Below, piece by piece: positions 9,420 to 19,395 of a stretch of 64,000 bases of DNA. The notes beneath the pieces are model-generated. The model was not told where the DNA came from. It saw only the letters and a list, made by a program, of their open reading frames with translations, and made no database searches. Positions within the stretch are counted from its first letter, which is position 1. Every line of letters begins with the position of its first letter. Both the position numbers and the translations under genes were made by a program. Source of the stretch: Mortierella sp. BCC40632 (lineage: Eukaryota > Mortierellomycota > Mortierellomycetes > Mortierellales > Mortierellaceae); NCBI GenBank assembly GCA_011634665.1, contig WAEK01000004.1:2609501-2673500 (forward strand). The letters run 5' to 3'.

Positions 9420-11336
9420 ATGTCAGGAACGCTGTCCTCAACAAAGTCCCTTGATCCTATTACACTCCCTGCCGAGGTGCTGCTTATCATTGCATCGATG
9501 CTGGACCCGACCAAGGACCGTCGCACCATCCGTAATGCTACACTCGTCTGCAGAGAATGGAATCAAATTTTCAAACCCGAACTTTGGCGAACCTACTTTC
9601 ACTCGGAATTCAGTCAATACAGCAAGCTTCGATATGAGCTCCATTCAAAGTACTCCCTCTTTTGCCGTCGATTCCATGACATTCGAGGGGTCGCTGCCAA
9701 GGACTTTTACCCTTTCTTTTTCCATGGTCAACTCCGAAAGGTTGCAGTCAATTCAAGCAGGGAACCTCTTAGCTCAACATTACTTCAATTCAATCCAAGA
9801 ATGACCCAATTAATCTGGCGACAAGAGCCTCCCATCTCTGGTCAACCAGTAGAACTCATGCCATCTTATTTGCCAGAGTTTTTGAGTAAAATGACGAGAC
9901 TAAGCCGGCTTGAGATCCAGAACAATGTCTTTGAGTTTGGGTTCCTTTTGTCGATTCACTACCTAGGACTACTCCAAGGTCGTGACCCCTTGGCCAACCT
10001 TCAGACCCTTGTCCTCGTACCAAACAACCATCAGACCTCTGGAGCACACACGTTCAAAGGACTTGGGTTCTGGGAACAGGAACTGATTCACTACTTTCGA
10101 ACAAATCCCGAGATCAGGTCACCAATCTTTCGGATCACCACTTTGACCATCGGAATCTTGCACCGAAACAAGGCCTTGAGTCGACTCGTTTCTCTGTGTC
10201 CCTTGTTGGAGACACTAACTCTGTTGGGAGAAGCATGTTGGAATGTTGCACCGTTTGATGCTGTAGAGGTCCCATGTCCTAGATCCATCGATAGCCTTTG
10301 TGGTGCCATCCAGTTGTTCTGCACTCGATTGAGCACTTTGAAGGTACGAGCAGGAAGGGTTCTTTACATGGAAAAAGTCTGTCTTTCGAGTGTGAATCTT
10401 GGAATCTTGATCGAGGGCCTCCTTCCATATCGGGATCCCACTGGGAAAAGAAACCTAGTGCTATTGAAACCCTCCGAGGCAACCAATGGTAGTGTAGCCT
10501 TGGCCCCTTCGGTCGATGCCTCACCTGAACCCTTGACCGTTGAAGTGACACTCCCGCCACTGCTGATGGATTCAGTAACAGTAGAGATGATGGAGGAAGA
10601 AATGCAAGTCACCCAATCTGCCGAAACTTCTTTGTTGACCTCCAACGTCCGAACGACTGCAACGCATGATCTCTATCTGGACTTGGATATCGTTGACCTA
10701 GACACACATATCACGTCGTCAATCATGCATCTTGGATGTAGACTGGTAGATCTACGGCTCGACCTTGGCTCGAATGCCATTCATGATCGAACCATTATCG
10801 AGGTGGCCACTATCTTGGCATGTACGCCGAATCTGGAAAGTTTTCAACTGATCACTCAAACATATGTAGGAAGACCCGCATTTGCTCGACATCGACTCAT
10901 GAACGGATTGAGGACCATGATGACTCTCCAAAAGGATGTCAATAATTGGGCGGATATTTTGTTTAGTACACATTCTTGGACTTGTACAAAGATCAACACG
11001 TTTGTCCTACAAGGGATTCCGCTCCATGTGGAGTTGGCGGATATACCGAAAGAGTATCTGGTCAAAGAGATTGCGCATACAAAGGAGAGTATTCCTCTCA
11101 AGTATGAAGACGAATGGATGGTCCAAGTCCAAGGTCGCTCATCAAGTGATAGTGACTATGGAGAGGAGTTTGGGTATTGTGAAGATGAAGAGGAAGAGGA
11201 GAAGGAGGAACCCTATCAGGAGATTGAGCAAGACGGAGGATTTTACTTTGTGAGGATGATGCTTTCGCTTATGGAGCACATGAACAAAAAAGAAGGCTTT
11301 TTTGTGAACAATGAGCATTTTCTCCGTCCTAGCTGA
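9420..11336 (+). CDS. F-box/LRR-type protein B
   Basis: Single-exon gene of 638 residues. The start is the ATG overlapping the end of a 10-A run at 9411-9420. The frame is open 24 codons further upstream, but only from a TTG that lies near the presumed transcription start. The F-box covers about residues 12-60, with LPAEVLLIIASMLDP and ATLVCREWNQIFKPELWR, close to the consensus with its conserved Trp. The body has spaced Leu-rich segments (LANLQTLVLVPN, CPLLETLTLLGE, CTPNLESFQLITQT) typical of degenerate LRRs. A strongly acidic tract of consecutive Glu lies near residue 590. The expected role is a substrate adaptor for an SCF ubiquitin ligase; no target can be inferred. Confidence 0.87.
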   Translation: MSGTLSSTKSLDPITLPAEVLLIIASMLDPTKDRRTIRNATLVCREWNQIFKPELWRTYFHSEFSQYSKLRYELHSKYSLFCRRFHDIRGVAAKDFYPFFFHGQLRKVAVNSSREPLSSTLLQFNPRMTQLIWRQEPPISGQPVELMPSYLPEFLSKMTRLSRLEIQNNVFEFGFLLSIHYLGLLQGRDPLANLQTLVLVPNNHQTSGAHTFKGLGFWEQELIHYFRTNPEIRSPIFRITTLTIGILHRNKALSRLVSLCPLLETLTLLGEACWNVAPFDAVEVPCPRSIDSLCGAIQLFCTRLSTLKVRAGRVLYMEKVCLSSVNLGILIEGLLPYRDPTGKRNLVLLKPSEATNGSVALAPSVDASPEPLTVEVTLPPLLMDSVTVEMMEEEMQVTQSAETSLLTSNVRTTATHDLYLDLDIVDLDTHITSSIMHLGCRLVDLRLDLGSNAIHDRTIIEVATILACTPNLESFQLITQTYVGRPAFARHRLMNGLRTMMTLQKDVNNWADILFSTHSWTCTKINTFVLQGIPLHVELADIPKEYLVKEIAHTKESIPLKYEDEWMVQVQGRSSSDSDYGEEFGYCEDEEEEEKEEPYQEIEQDGGFYFVRMMLSLMEHMNKKEGFFVNNEHFLRPS

Positions 11337-11918
11337 CGAAGGCAATGCATGCGCTGTAGACTGAGGAAGGAGATGAAGAAGAAGAAAACAACTTGGAGAG
11401 TTGATGGTCAGCATAGTTCCTGGATTAAAAGGCTCCTCTGTGTTGTTGTTGTTGTTGTCGCCGCTGTTACTGCTGCTGCCGACGTTGTTGTTGTTGTTAT
11501 TGTTGTTGTTGTTTAAGGTTGTTTGTGAGAGCCATTTGCCCGCAATTTATCACTTTCCATTCCAGGCAAGCTAAAGCAGGGGGGGGGGAGGGAGAAAGAG
11601 GCGGAAGGAGGAGCGTGCGTTACTTTTCTAGTTCTAGGTTAGAGAAGGAAGAGAAGAGGAAGTGGAGGAAGAGGAAGAAGACGAAGGGAAGAGAAGGAGG
11701 CGGTCACGCCTGACCTTGAGAAGGAAAAAAAACACACAAAAGGGGGATCCTCGCCCTACGCTCTTTCCCTTTCTTTTCTTTCTCTTTTGGACACACTTTG
11801 TCCCGCACTCTCTCTCTTTCTCTTTCACCGGCATCCTCTCTCTCTCTCTCCCTGTGCATTTTCCTCCTTCCCACCCCATTTCCCCCCCACTTCTCATTCA
11901 AGGAATCAACTAGTCACC
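11337..11918. other. Intergenic / HPRT promoter
   Basis: Holds a long imperfect (TTG)n/(GCTGCC) triplet repeat at about 11437-11513, a G-run near 11580, and a pyrimidine-rich leader (11760-11890) running up to the HPRT start. No separate gene seen. Confidence 0.6.
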
Positions 11919-12039
11919 ATGAGCAAGATTCACGTTAGCTACAACCAAATTCATACCATGATCAAGGAGACCGTCGACTCGATGCATCTCAACGATGACT
12001 TCCAGCCCGACATTATGGGTAAGTTCACTACTGCGACTC

Positions 12040-12070
<31 letters not shown>

Positions 12071-13592
12071 GTTTCGTGTCCCTTTGTCTCTCTTTTTCAT
12101 GATGGTGGGAAAGAAGCAGGGTCATTGTTACTGGCTTTGAGCTCATTGGGAAAGGGGGGAGCTATTTGCATGGAGAAAAAAATTTTTTTTTTACGTTGCA
12201 CAGAGCAAAGGAGATTGAGAGAAAGAGAGCAGACCTTTTTTTTTTTTTTTTTTTTTTCCTACTTCTTGAACCGTGAAAGAAATAACTTGGATGCCAACAA
12301 CAACTAACGGTTCTCTCTCCTTTTAATCAATCTTTTATCACTACTAGTCGCCATCGGTGGTGGTGGATTCATCCCTGGTAAATAATCACGACACCCCTGT
12401 CTGGATTCTTCCTTCTTTATCTACTACTACCATCACTTCTTCAACTATCACCACGACTACAAAAGGCAGAGGACGATCAAGTGGACAAAAAGGATTTCAA
12501 AAAAGAAGGACTCACAGAGCGGATTTTTTTTTATTTTCTCGGACCATTCAGTCTGTGTTGAATCTGCTCTGCCTGCTCTATTCTGCCTTGCTTTGCCCTT
12601 GCTTTGCCTCACTTTTATCGTTGCTCTGTCTTTGCTTTGCCCTTGCTTCCCTGATCCGCCTTCCTCATTGACACACAATGCCCCCTTCTCCGGAGGCTAC
12701 ATACAAACAAGCCGCCGCTTTTTTTTTTTTTTTTGTTTGTGTGTGTGTGTGTTCAATGTCGCCCACTATTTTGCCCACGGGGTACAGAGTCATAGGTATT
12801 AACCCTTGTTTATTTTTTTTTTTTTTTTTTTCCTCTCTCTTTCTCTCTCTGTTTTTCGATCTCGGCTCTCGCTCGTGCGTTTTTTTTTATTGTATTCGGG
12901 ACCGGTTTGCATCCAGTGGTGGCCCCACATCAAAAATCCCGACCGGATATATAATTGGATCTCAGCCCGCATCTTGGTAAAGCCCTTTTTCGCCAGCTTC
13001 TCCGTTTCTCTCTTTTTTCACTTTGCAGTGACTCAAAACCAGTAATCTAACTCCTCTTTCTTTTTTTTTTTTTCTCCCTTTCTCCCCAATATAGAGAACC
13101 TTCTTGAAAAAGAAGAACAACAAGAACATCTCGATTCAGGCTATTGGTCTTTCGCTCTACGAGGATCTCGAAATCTGGAAGGCCTCGCACAAGGACGATG
13201 AGACGCCCATCTCGTCCGAACCTTCGGTCATCAAGACACAATGGCTCAACTTTGATTCTTCAGAGACCTCTTTGATCGGTCGTAATATCTTGATTGTTGA
13301 CGAAGTCGATGACACTCGTCGTACTTTGGCCTATGCTGTCCGGGAATTGACCAAGGATCTTGAGATCGAAAGTCAAAAGTTGAGGGCTCAGGGCAAGGAA
13401 GTTCCCGAGACCAAGATCGGTATCTTTGTCTTGCACAACAAGTTGAAGGAGAAGCGTGAGGAATTGCCAGCAGAGATCATGAACGGACGGTATTTTGCTT
13501 GCAAGGAAATGCCTGATCAGTGGTTGGTCTACCCTTGGGATGCTCTTGACATTGAAGAACACACCGAGAAGAGTCGCGAGAACAACTACTAG
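11919..13592 (+). CDS. HPT1: Hypoxanthine-guanine phosphoribosyltransferase (yeast Hpt1-like) with micro-exons
   Basis: Purine-salvage enzyme joining hypoxanthine or guanine to PRPP. Four exons: 11919-12018, 12348-12377 (30 nt), 12966-12976 (11 nt) and 13095-13592, giving 212 residues (yeast Hpt1 221). The tiny exons are needed to rebuild the conserved block AIGGGGFIPARILRTFLK. Exon 2 gives the glycine loop, exon 3 gives only part of A-R-I-L, and exon 4 resumes with RTFL. All donors are GTAA and all acceptors AG. Exon 4 carries LSLYEDLE, the PRPP-binding motif ILIVDEVDDTRRTL and the C-terminal WLVYPWDALDIEEHT. Introns are 329, 588 and 118 nt. A xanthine-type (Xpt1) specificity is an alternative within the same family. 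Confidence 0.93.
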
Positions 13593-13920
13593 AGTATAAA
13601 AGAAAGAAAAGAAAGAGTATGTGTGTTATGTATTTTCGATACAAAGTGCCCCAATAGAAAATATTATTTTTTTAAAAAAAAAAAAAGAAAAGTCATTTCA
13701 TGTTCGAAACATCGGGGGGAGGGGATTTATGCTAGGATGACAACCAACCGTTGAAAGTGAAAAAGCGCAGCTTTATTTCTCTCGCCTCTGAATTCATTTC
13801 CGACTAGTAACTGATACGTGTGTTGACATCAAAAGCCGCCCTGGGGATAGGTTCAATACTTTGTTTAGGCATAGCTAAAAGGGGGAGGAGGAACTATTTA
13901 CAAAATGACTTTGGATTCGC

Positions 13921-13952
<32 letters not shown>

Positions 13953-13984
13953 CCTAGTCCGCAAACGTTGACAGGTAGAACGTT
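13593..13984. other. Convergent intergenic region with T7A13 palindrome
   Basis: Lies between the 3' ends of the HPRT gene (+) and the coiled-coil gene (-). It contains a T-run directly abutting an A-run at 13667-13686 and a poly(T) run at about 13922-13952. These are plausible 3'-end signals for both directions. No gene seen. Confidence 0.55.
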
Positions 13985-16900
13985 TTAATGAGCCAAGGTA
14001 GAAGGGTCAGTAAGATTGGCCAGGCTATGCTCTTGGTCCAAAAAGGCACCACTGTCCAAACGGGACCGTGCGACTCGGATATTTTCCTCGATTGCATGAG
14101 CCCTATCCTTGATTTCCTAGATTTTTTTTTTGGAGGTAGAGTAGTAGTCGTTAGTCCTAATGTTCATTTCCAACGAGTGATCTCCCTGCCCCCCTATCCT
14201 TCCTTATTCCACTTACAGATTCTAACGCATCCAGCTTCTCCAACTCTTGCTCAGCATCCTTGGTCGAACCAGAAGTTTGTTGTGCCAACATGGCCTTTAG
14301 TTCTCGAGCCGTAGGAATCCCATGCTCCTTTCGAGCCTTGACCTCGTTCAACTCTTGCCTCAGCTCCTGAATCGTCGTTTGATCCCTCTGACTGACCTCC
14401 TTGTTGGCTTGCTTCTCTTGCATAAACGATTCGACTTGTTGCTTGTGCTGTTCTTCCATCTCGGCCCATTGCATTCCTTTTTGCTCATGGGCACTTGTCA
14501 TCTGAGTCAACTGGGTCATCAACTTTGCAGATTCAGCTTCAGCAGCCTCGGCACGGGCCACACAGGCAACATGACTGACCAACTCGGCAGGAACCATAGT
14601 ACCCATCTGACTCTGAGATGCCAACAACTGAGCATAGGTCTCCTGGAATACTTGTTGTGCTTTCAAGGTCTGGGCATGTGACTCTTGGAGTTCTTGTTCA
14701 AGTTCTTGGACTCTTTTTTGAACTTGATGCAATTGTAAGGTGCTCTCGGAAAGTTTTCTTTCCTGATCACTCTGTCTCTCACTGTCCACAAGATGAATAC
14801 TTTGCAAGGTCTGGTTCTTTTCGAGTTGAACGGCCAAACTCTCTTTGGTCTTTTCAAAAGAGGATCTCAATTGAGCAAACGCAATCTTGTCTTCCACAGA
14901 AGCCTTGTCCGTCTCGATGATACGCGTATTCAGAGTTTGGATGGTCGTCTCCATGGCCAAGAGTTCTCTCTTGGTTCGACCTGAATACATTTGCCAATTC
15001 ACCTTTTGATTTTGGAGTCGTTCTTCCAACTCATCCTTCTCCTTTTCTTTAGCCTCCACTTGCATCTCAAGACCCAACTTGGCACTTTCGAGACTTTGGA
15101 TATGACCCTTCATGTCATTGATCATCTCCACCTTGAGTCCCTCACTCTTGTCATGTTCGACCGCAACATGCTGCAACATTTTTTGATTCTTTTCCAATCG
15201 GGTGACCATCCCACTGAGTTTCTCGGCATGCTCCAATGCTCGCTGACGCCATTCATTGGCCTCTTGAAGTTGAGTCTTTAACTGATTCAACTCTTGTTCA
15301 GATACTGTCAGAGCCTTGGTCTGTCGTTCTCGTTCATTTTCGGATCGTGCCATGGTCTCTTCCCATTCTTTGGTCTGGGCATTGGCTGTCTGTTGCCAGA
15401 GCAACAGCTCATTGACTTGACTAGCCAATTCCAACTCGTGCACCTCTTGACGATGCTCCTTTTCAATAGTCTCGCGCAATTTTGTGTTCACCTGTTCGAG
15501 CGCAGAGATTTGAGACTCGAACTTGGATTTTTGTTCTTGAAGGGCATCGGTCTCGGCTTGGGACAGGGATTCACTTTCAGAGGCTCTTCGTTGTCGACTT
15601 GAATTCAATTCTACTCGGGCTTCGCGGACAGCGGTGTTGAGTCGACCAATCTCTTGGAGTTGAACGGCCAACTTTTGTTGAAGTTCTTCGATTGCCTTTT
15701 CCTTATTGTGGATCTCGGATTTTTCTTTGATAATTTCTTTGCTCATATCGCTCGTCTATCAAATCAAACAAAAAAAAAAAAAAAAAGTGTCTCAGTACAT
15801 TTTGATTCGCAATTTCAAATAGAGAATGGTCATGTCACCATCAGGAAACAATAGAAAGAAAGAAATCTCACCTTGAAAACCCAGCCTTCCTCATGGTCCT
15901 GCCAGACTTGAAGTTGCTTCTTCAATCGATGAATCTCATCTTCTCGTTCCTTGACTTCAGCCTCTGCAGCATGAGTTCTCTCTCGAAGCTGGATTCTCAG
16001 CTCCGACACTTGTTTGCAAAGACCCTCAATCCGTTGGACGCCCTCTCTTGAATCCAATCTCGAATCTGCCAGCAAAGGATCCGTCTCCAATACATGTTCA
16101 AGTGTTTGGACATCTTGCTCAAGTTGCTTGACTCTATCTTGTGCCATCCGAAGTTTCTTTTGTCGTTCCTGAGATCCCCCTCCTCCCGTCGAACTCGAAC
16201 TCGCTTCTTTACGCTTGGTTTCAAGTCCCTGGAGAACAGATCGTGCTCGCTCCAATGCCTTTTCTTTGTGATTCAAATAACTCTGAATCTTTTTCTTCTC
16301 GTCCGACTGAGCCTCAGAACCCATTGTTGAAGAAGAAGAGGAGGAGGAGGAGGCCTCAGCCGCCTGCTCTCGAAGAGTCGAGAATGCCGTCTCAAGTCGT
16401 CGGATCTCATCCACCAACTCTTGGTTCTGATGACGGAGCTCGTCCAGATCCAAGATACTCTTTTTCCTTTCCTTGTTCAGATCCATTAAGTTCACTTCCC
16501 TGTCCCTGAGTTGTTGTTGAAGTGCCAGTGCCTCGATCCGAAGTGTCCCCATGGCAGAATTCATCTTGAACAACTCTAGATCCGTTCTTTCTCTGGTCTT
16601 TTGAGCCGCCAGTTCCTTGACGGACAATCGTGTTTGAAGGTCCTCGACCTGACCTCTCAACAAGGTCAATTCTTCCGACTCAACATGTTGATGTTCACTT
16701 CTTTGTTCTGATTCCATTTCTAGAACCTCGGCTTGTTTCTCGGCAAGTTCTGATTTGAGTTCTTCGACTTGTCGTTGAAGCTCCTCATTCTCGACCACAT
16801 AACCTTCACGCTCCATGAGGGCATCCTCAAGATCTGACATATGCTTTTCAAGCGCTCGGATCTGGTCTCGGAGCTCATCCACTTCAGTCGTCAATGCTGG

Positions 16901-18382
16901 TACTCGCTCTCGATAATCACTCAATTCCTGAAGTGATCTTGTCGCCATTTGCAATTGCTCCTCTCGTTGCTTGATCTCCTCCTCCAACCGAGCAATCTCC
17001 TCTTGATGTTTCTTTTCAATCTTGGTGCCCCCCTGAGTCAATTGGCGTTGACTCTTTTGAGCATCCTTGAGAGCATTTCCCTTTTCCAACAGTTTCTTTC
17101 GCATGGTCTCTAATTGATGACCAAGCGTCTCGACTTTACGATGCTCACCCTCCAGAGACTTGATCTTTGATCGAAAATGGGAAAGTTCTTGTTGACGCTC
17201 AGTCATCTTTTTCTTGAGGGACTCAAGTCGAGTTGAGAGTCGAACTGCTTGGAGTTGACTCGCCTTGGAAGTTAGCTTTTCGGATCCTTGAAGCATTTTG
17301 CGCGACGTTTGAGCCAATGACCTGCTCCCTCCTCCTCCTTCTTCCAAGGAGGTATGTGGAACGATGATATCGACAGAGGCAACTCGAGTGGTTCTTCGAC
17401 CGGGTTTCGTACTCGAAAGTACCCGAATTCCCGTTGCTGCTACACTGTGGCGACGTGTGATACGTGTTCCAGTCGCCTCAGTCCCTGCTGTCAGCTTTGA
17501 GGCCATATGAGCGACCTGGGGAGCCGTAGAAGAATGGCTCTGCTTGGCCGCCTTGTTCGGGCTTGATGATTTGGACCAGGGATCTGTAATGGATAGAGCC
17601 TTTTTCTTTCGAGTCCTTGCTTGGTCTATACCGAGATCGTGATCCATTTCCTTGGAGTCGCTCAGATCATACTCCGGATACCGAATGTGATGTCGATCGT
17701 ACCCATCCGTCTCTTGCAGATGATGATCCTTCCCATCCAAGAATCGGGTCGAAGGCCTCGAGTCATTGACATGGATCGTCAAAGGAGGTTCTGTTCGGGT
17801 AGCTGTCACTTCCATCGTGTGATCTCGTGACTGTGATGAATGAGAAGCCCGGCGCTGTCGTGGTTGTGAACCAGGCGACATTAGTTCTGGCGGTAGCGCA
17901 TCTTCACTCATTGCCGACTCTTGTACAGTCTCGAGGATCATCATGGACTTTGGTTGGTGCTTGTTGGGTTCGAAATCCTGATACCAGATATGATGTCGAT
18001 CCACACCATCCTTTTCACGGACATGGTGGTCCTTGCCGTCCAGAAAGTGACGCTTATGATGATGTTCCGTGTCAATGACCACTGCTACAGAAGCCATTGT
18101 CGTAGTCGGCGTCGATTTTGTCGTCAGTTCTGGTATTGCATTCTCTTTGGTCGAGAGTCGCCTTGGACGCCTGGGAGTGGACTGGAGTGACGACTCTTTA
18201 GAGGTGGCAGCTGTCTTTGGTCGGGTCTTGATCAAAGTCTTTGTCTCAGAAGGGACATGCTGGGTCTTGTGGGCGCGTACAGCCTTCTTTCGGTTCTGAA
18301 TAGTCGAGGGAGCTTTTGGCTTTGTTAGGGGCAAGATTTCGTTCTGGGACTCAACGGCCCGACTCCGAAGTGCATAGACCAT
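13985..18382 (-). CDS. Large coiled-coil protein with duplicated His/Asp-rich motif
   Basis: Exons 18382-15872, 15755-14217 and 14116-13985, all joining in phase 0, give about 1,393 residues. The start is the ATG at 18382. A frame extension to 18418 would fall inside a likely 5'-UTR intron (18485-18396). The first ~370 residues are basic and disordered. They carry two copies of a ~23-residue motif, about 145 residues apart, with the shared pattern FLDGKDHH..E.DG.DRHHI.Y. From about residue 395 to the end the protein is almost continuous heptad-type coiled coil, interrupted by Ser-rich linkers near 680-690 and 730. The final exon was found by its splice sites and reads EIKDRAHAIEENIRVARSRL. 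It resembles centrosomal or spindle-pole scaffolds or golgins in build only; I do not recognise the family. Confidence 0.82.
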
Positions 18383-18395
18383 AGTGGAGGCCTGC

Positions 18396-18485
18396 CTATA
18401 GGGACAGGGATAGGACAAAATGTTAGTCTAAGAGACCTAACCCATTTTTGTATACAGTTGAAGTGGAAGGATACAGAAATATTAC
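18396..18485 (-). other. Probable 5'-UTR intron of the coiled-coil gene
   Basis: Read on the minus strand, CAG|GTAATA leads to TATAG|GCAGG with a GACTAAC branch-like site, over 90 nt. The acceptor is 13 nt upstream of the ATG at 18382. This favours that ATG over the in-frame ATG at 18418. Confidence 0.55.
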
Positions 18486-19395
18486 CTGGTGACAAGAAAA
18501 GGAGGGTGTTTCCTAGGCCAGAGTCTCTCTGTCTTTAAACAATAGGTGTGCTTTTGCTGAGCAGAAACGCGATGCCTATCGCGGCATTGAGGAGAGTATA
18601 AATAGCCAGAGTAAAGACGATGTTTTCTTGTCTCGAGAGAGGGTTAAACAAGAAAAAGAAAAAGAAAGAAAGAAAGAAAGCGAGCAAGATATGATGGTTA
18701 AAAGCGACTTAGTGAATATGAGGTGTAGCAAGGGTGTGGAGCTTGGTTGATTTTGGAGGATTGTGGGAAAGAAAAGTGTGTGTTGTGTAAGTGAGAAAAA
18801 GAGAGAGAAAAAGAGGGCATTTCCTCTGAAGAGGCGATTTAACTGTGAACCCAAAGCCCCTCTTTGTTGACAAGAGAACTGACCTCATGCACGGCTTCGG
18901 ACAGCCTGGGTTTCGTCTGGCAATAGCTCTTCTCTGGAGTTTAGCGCGTCACCCTCTCTTACTCTGGCAGCCCAGACATTCTCGCGGACCTGAGTGTGAG
19001 TGAGAAAACTCCACAGCCGTGTGGAGAAGGAAGAGAGCGAGGGAGACCTTGGTTTTTATGCATGACACGCGCATCTTAGGGTTGTAGGTAGTATACACAA
19101 CTTCCGGCTCCCTTCTTTGGTGGTTCCAATGGTAGCCTGTGCTGTTCACTTCTACCCTGTTTGGGGAGAGGGGAGGCCCCACTGTGGGAAAATTAAAAAA
19201 AAAAAGTGACTCTCGGATTAGAGACAACCGGAGGCACTTTGATTCACGAGGACAGTTCCTAATCCAGGCATCCACGTCCAATTCAAGAAGAAATAGAGAA
19301 GAAAAAGGTTTCCAAGCAAGAATTACTTTATTGCATGCAATCTGGAACACATCCAGCTATCATCTTTGACGACACAATTCTCTTTTCATTCATTG
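18486..19395. other. Intergenic / promoter of the coiled-coil gene
   Basis: Holds GAAA-rich and AAAG tracts (18650-18680) and a plus-orientation TATAAATA near 18598 with no plus-strand gene after it. Otherwise nothing recognisable. Confidence 0.5.

Noticed and set aside
9328..9804. 158-codon frame overlapping the start of F-box gene B
   Set aside because: It is in another frame of a clear F-box coding sequence and has no motif.
18597..18604. TATAAATA as a promoter for a plus-strand gene
   Set aside because: No plus-strand coding sequence follows. The neighbouring genes are both on the minus strand.
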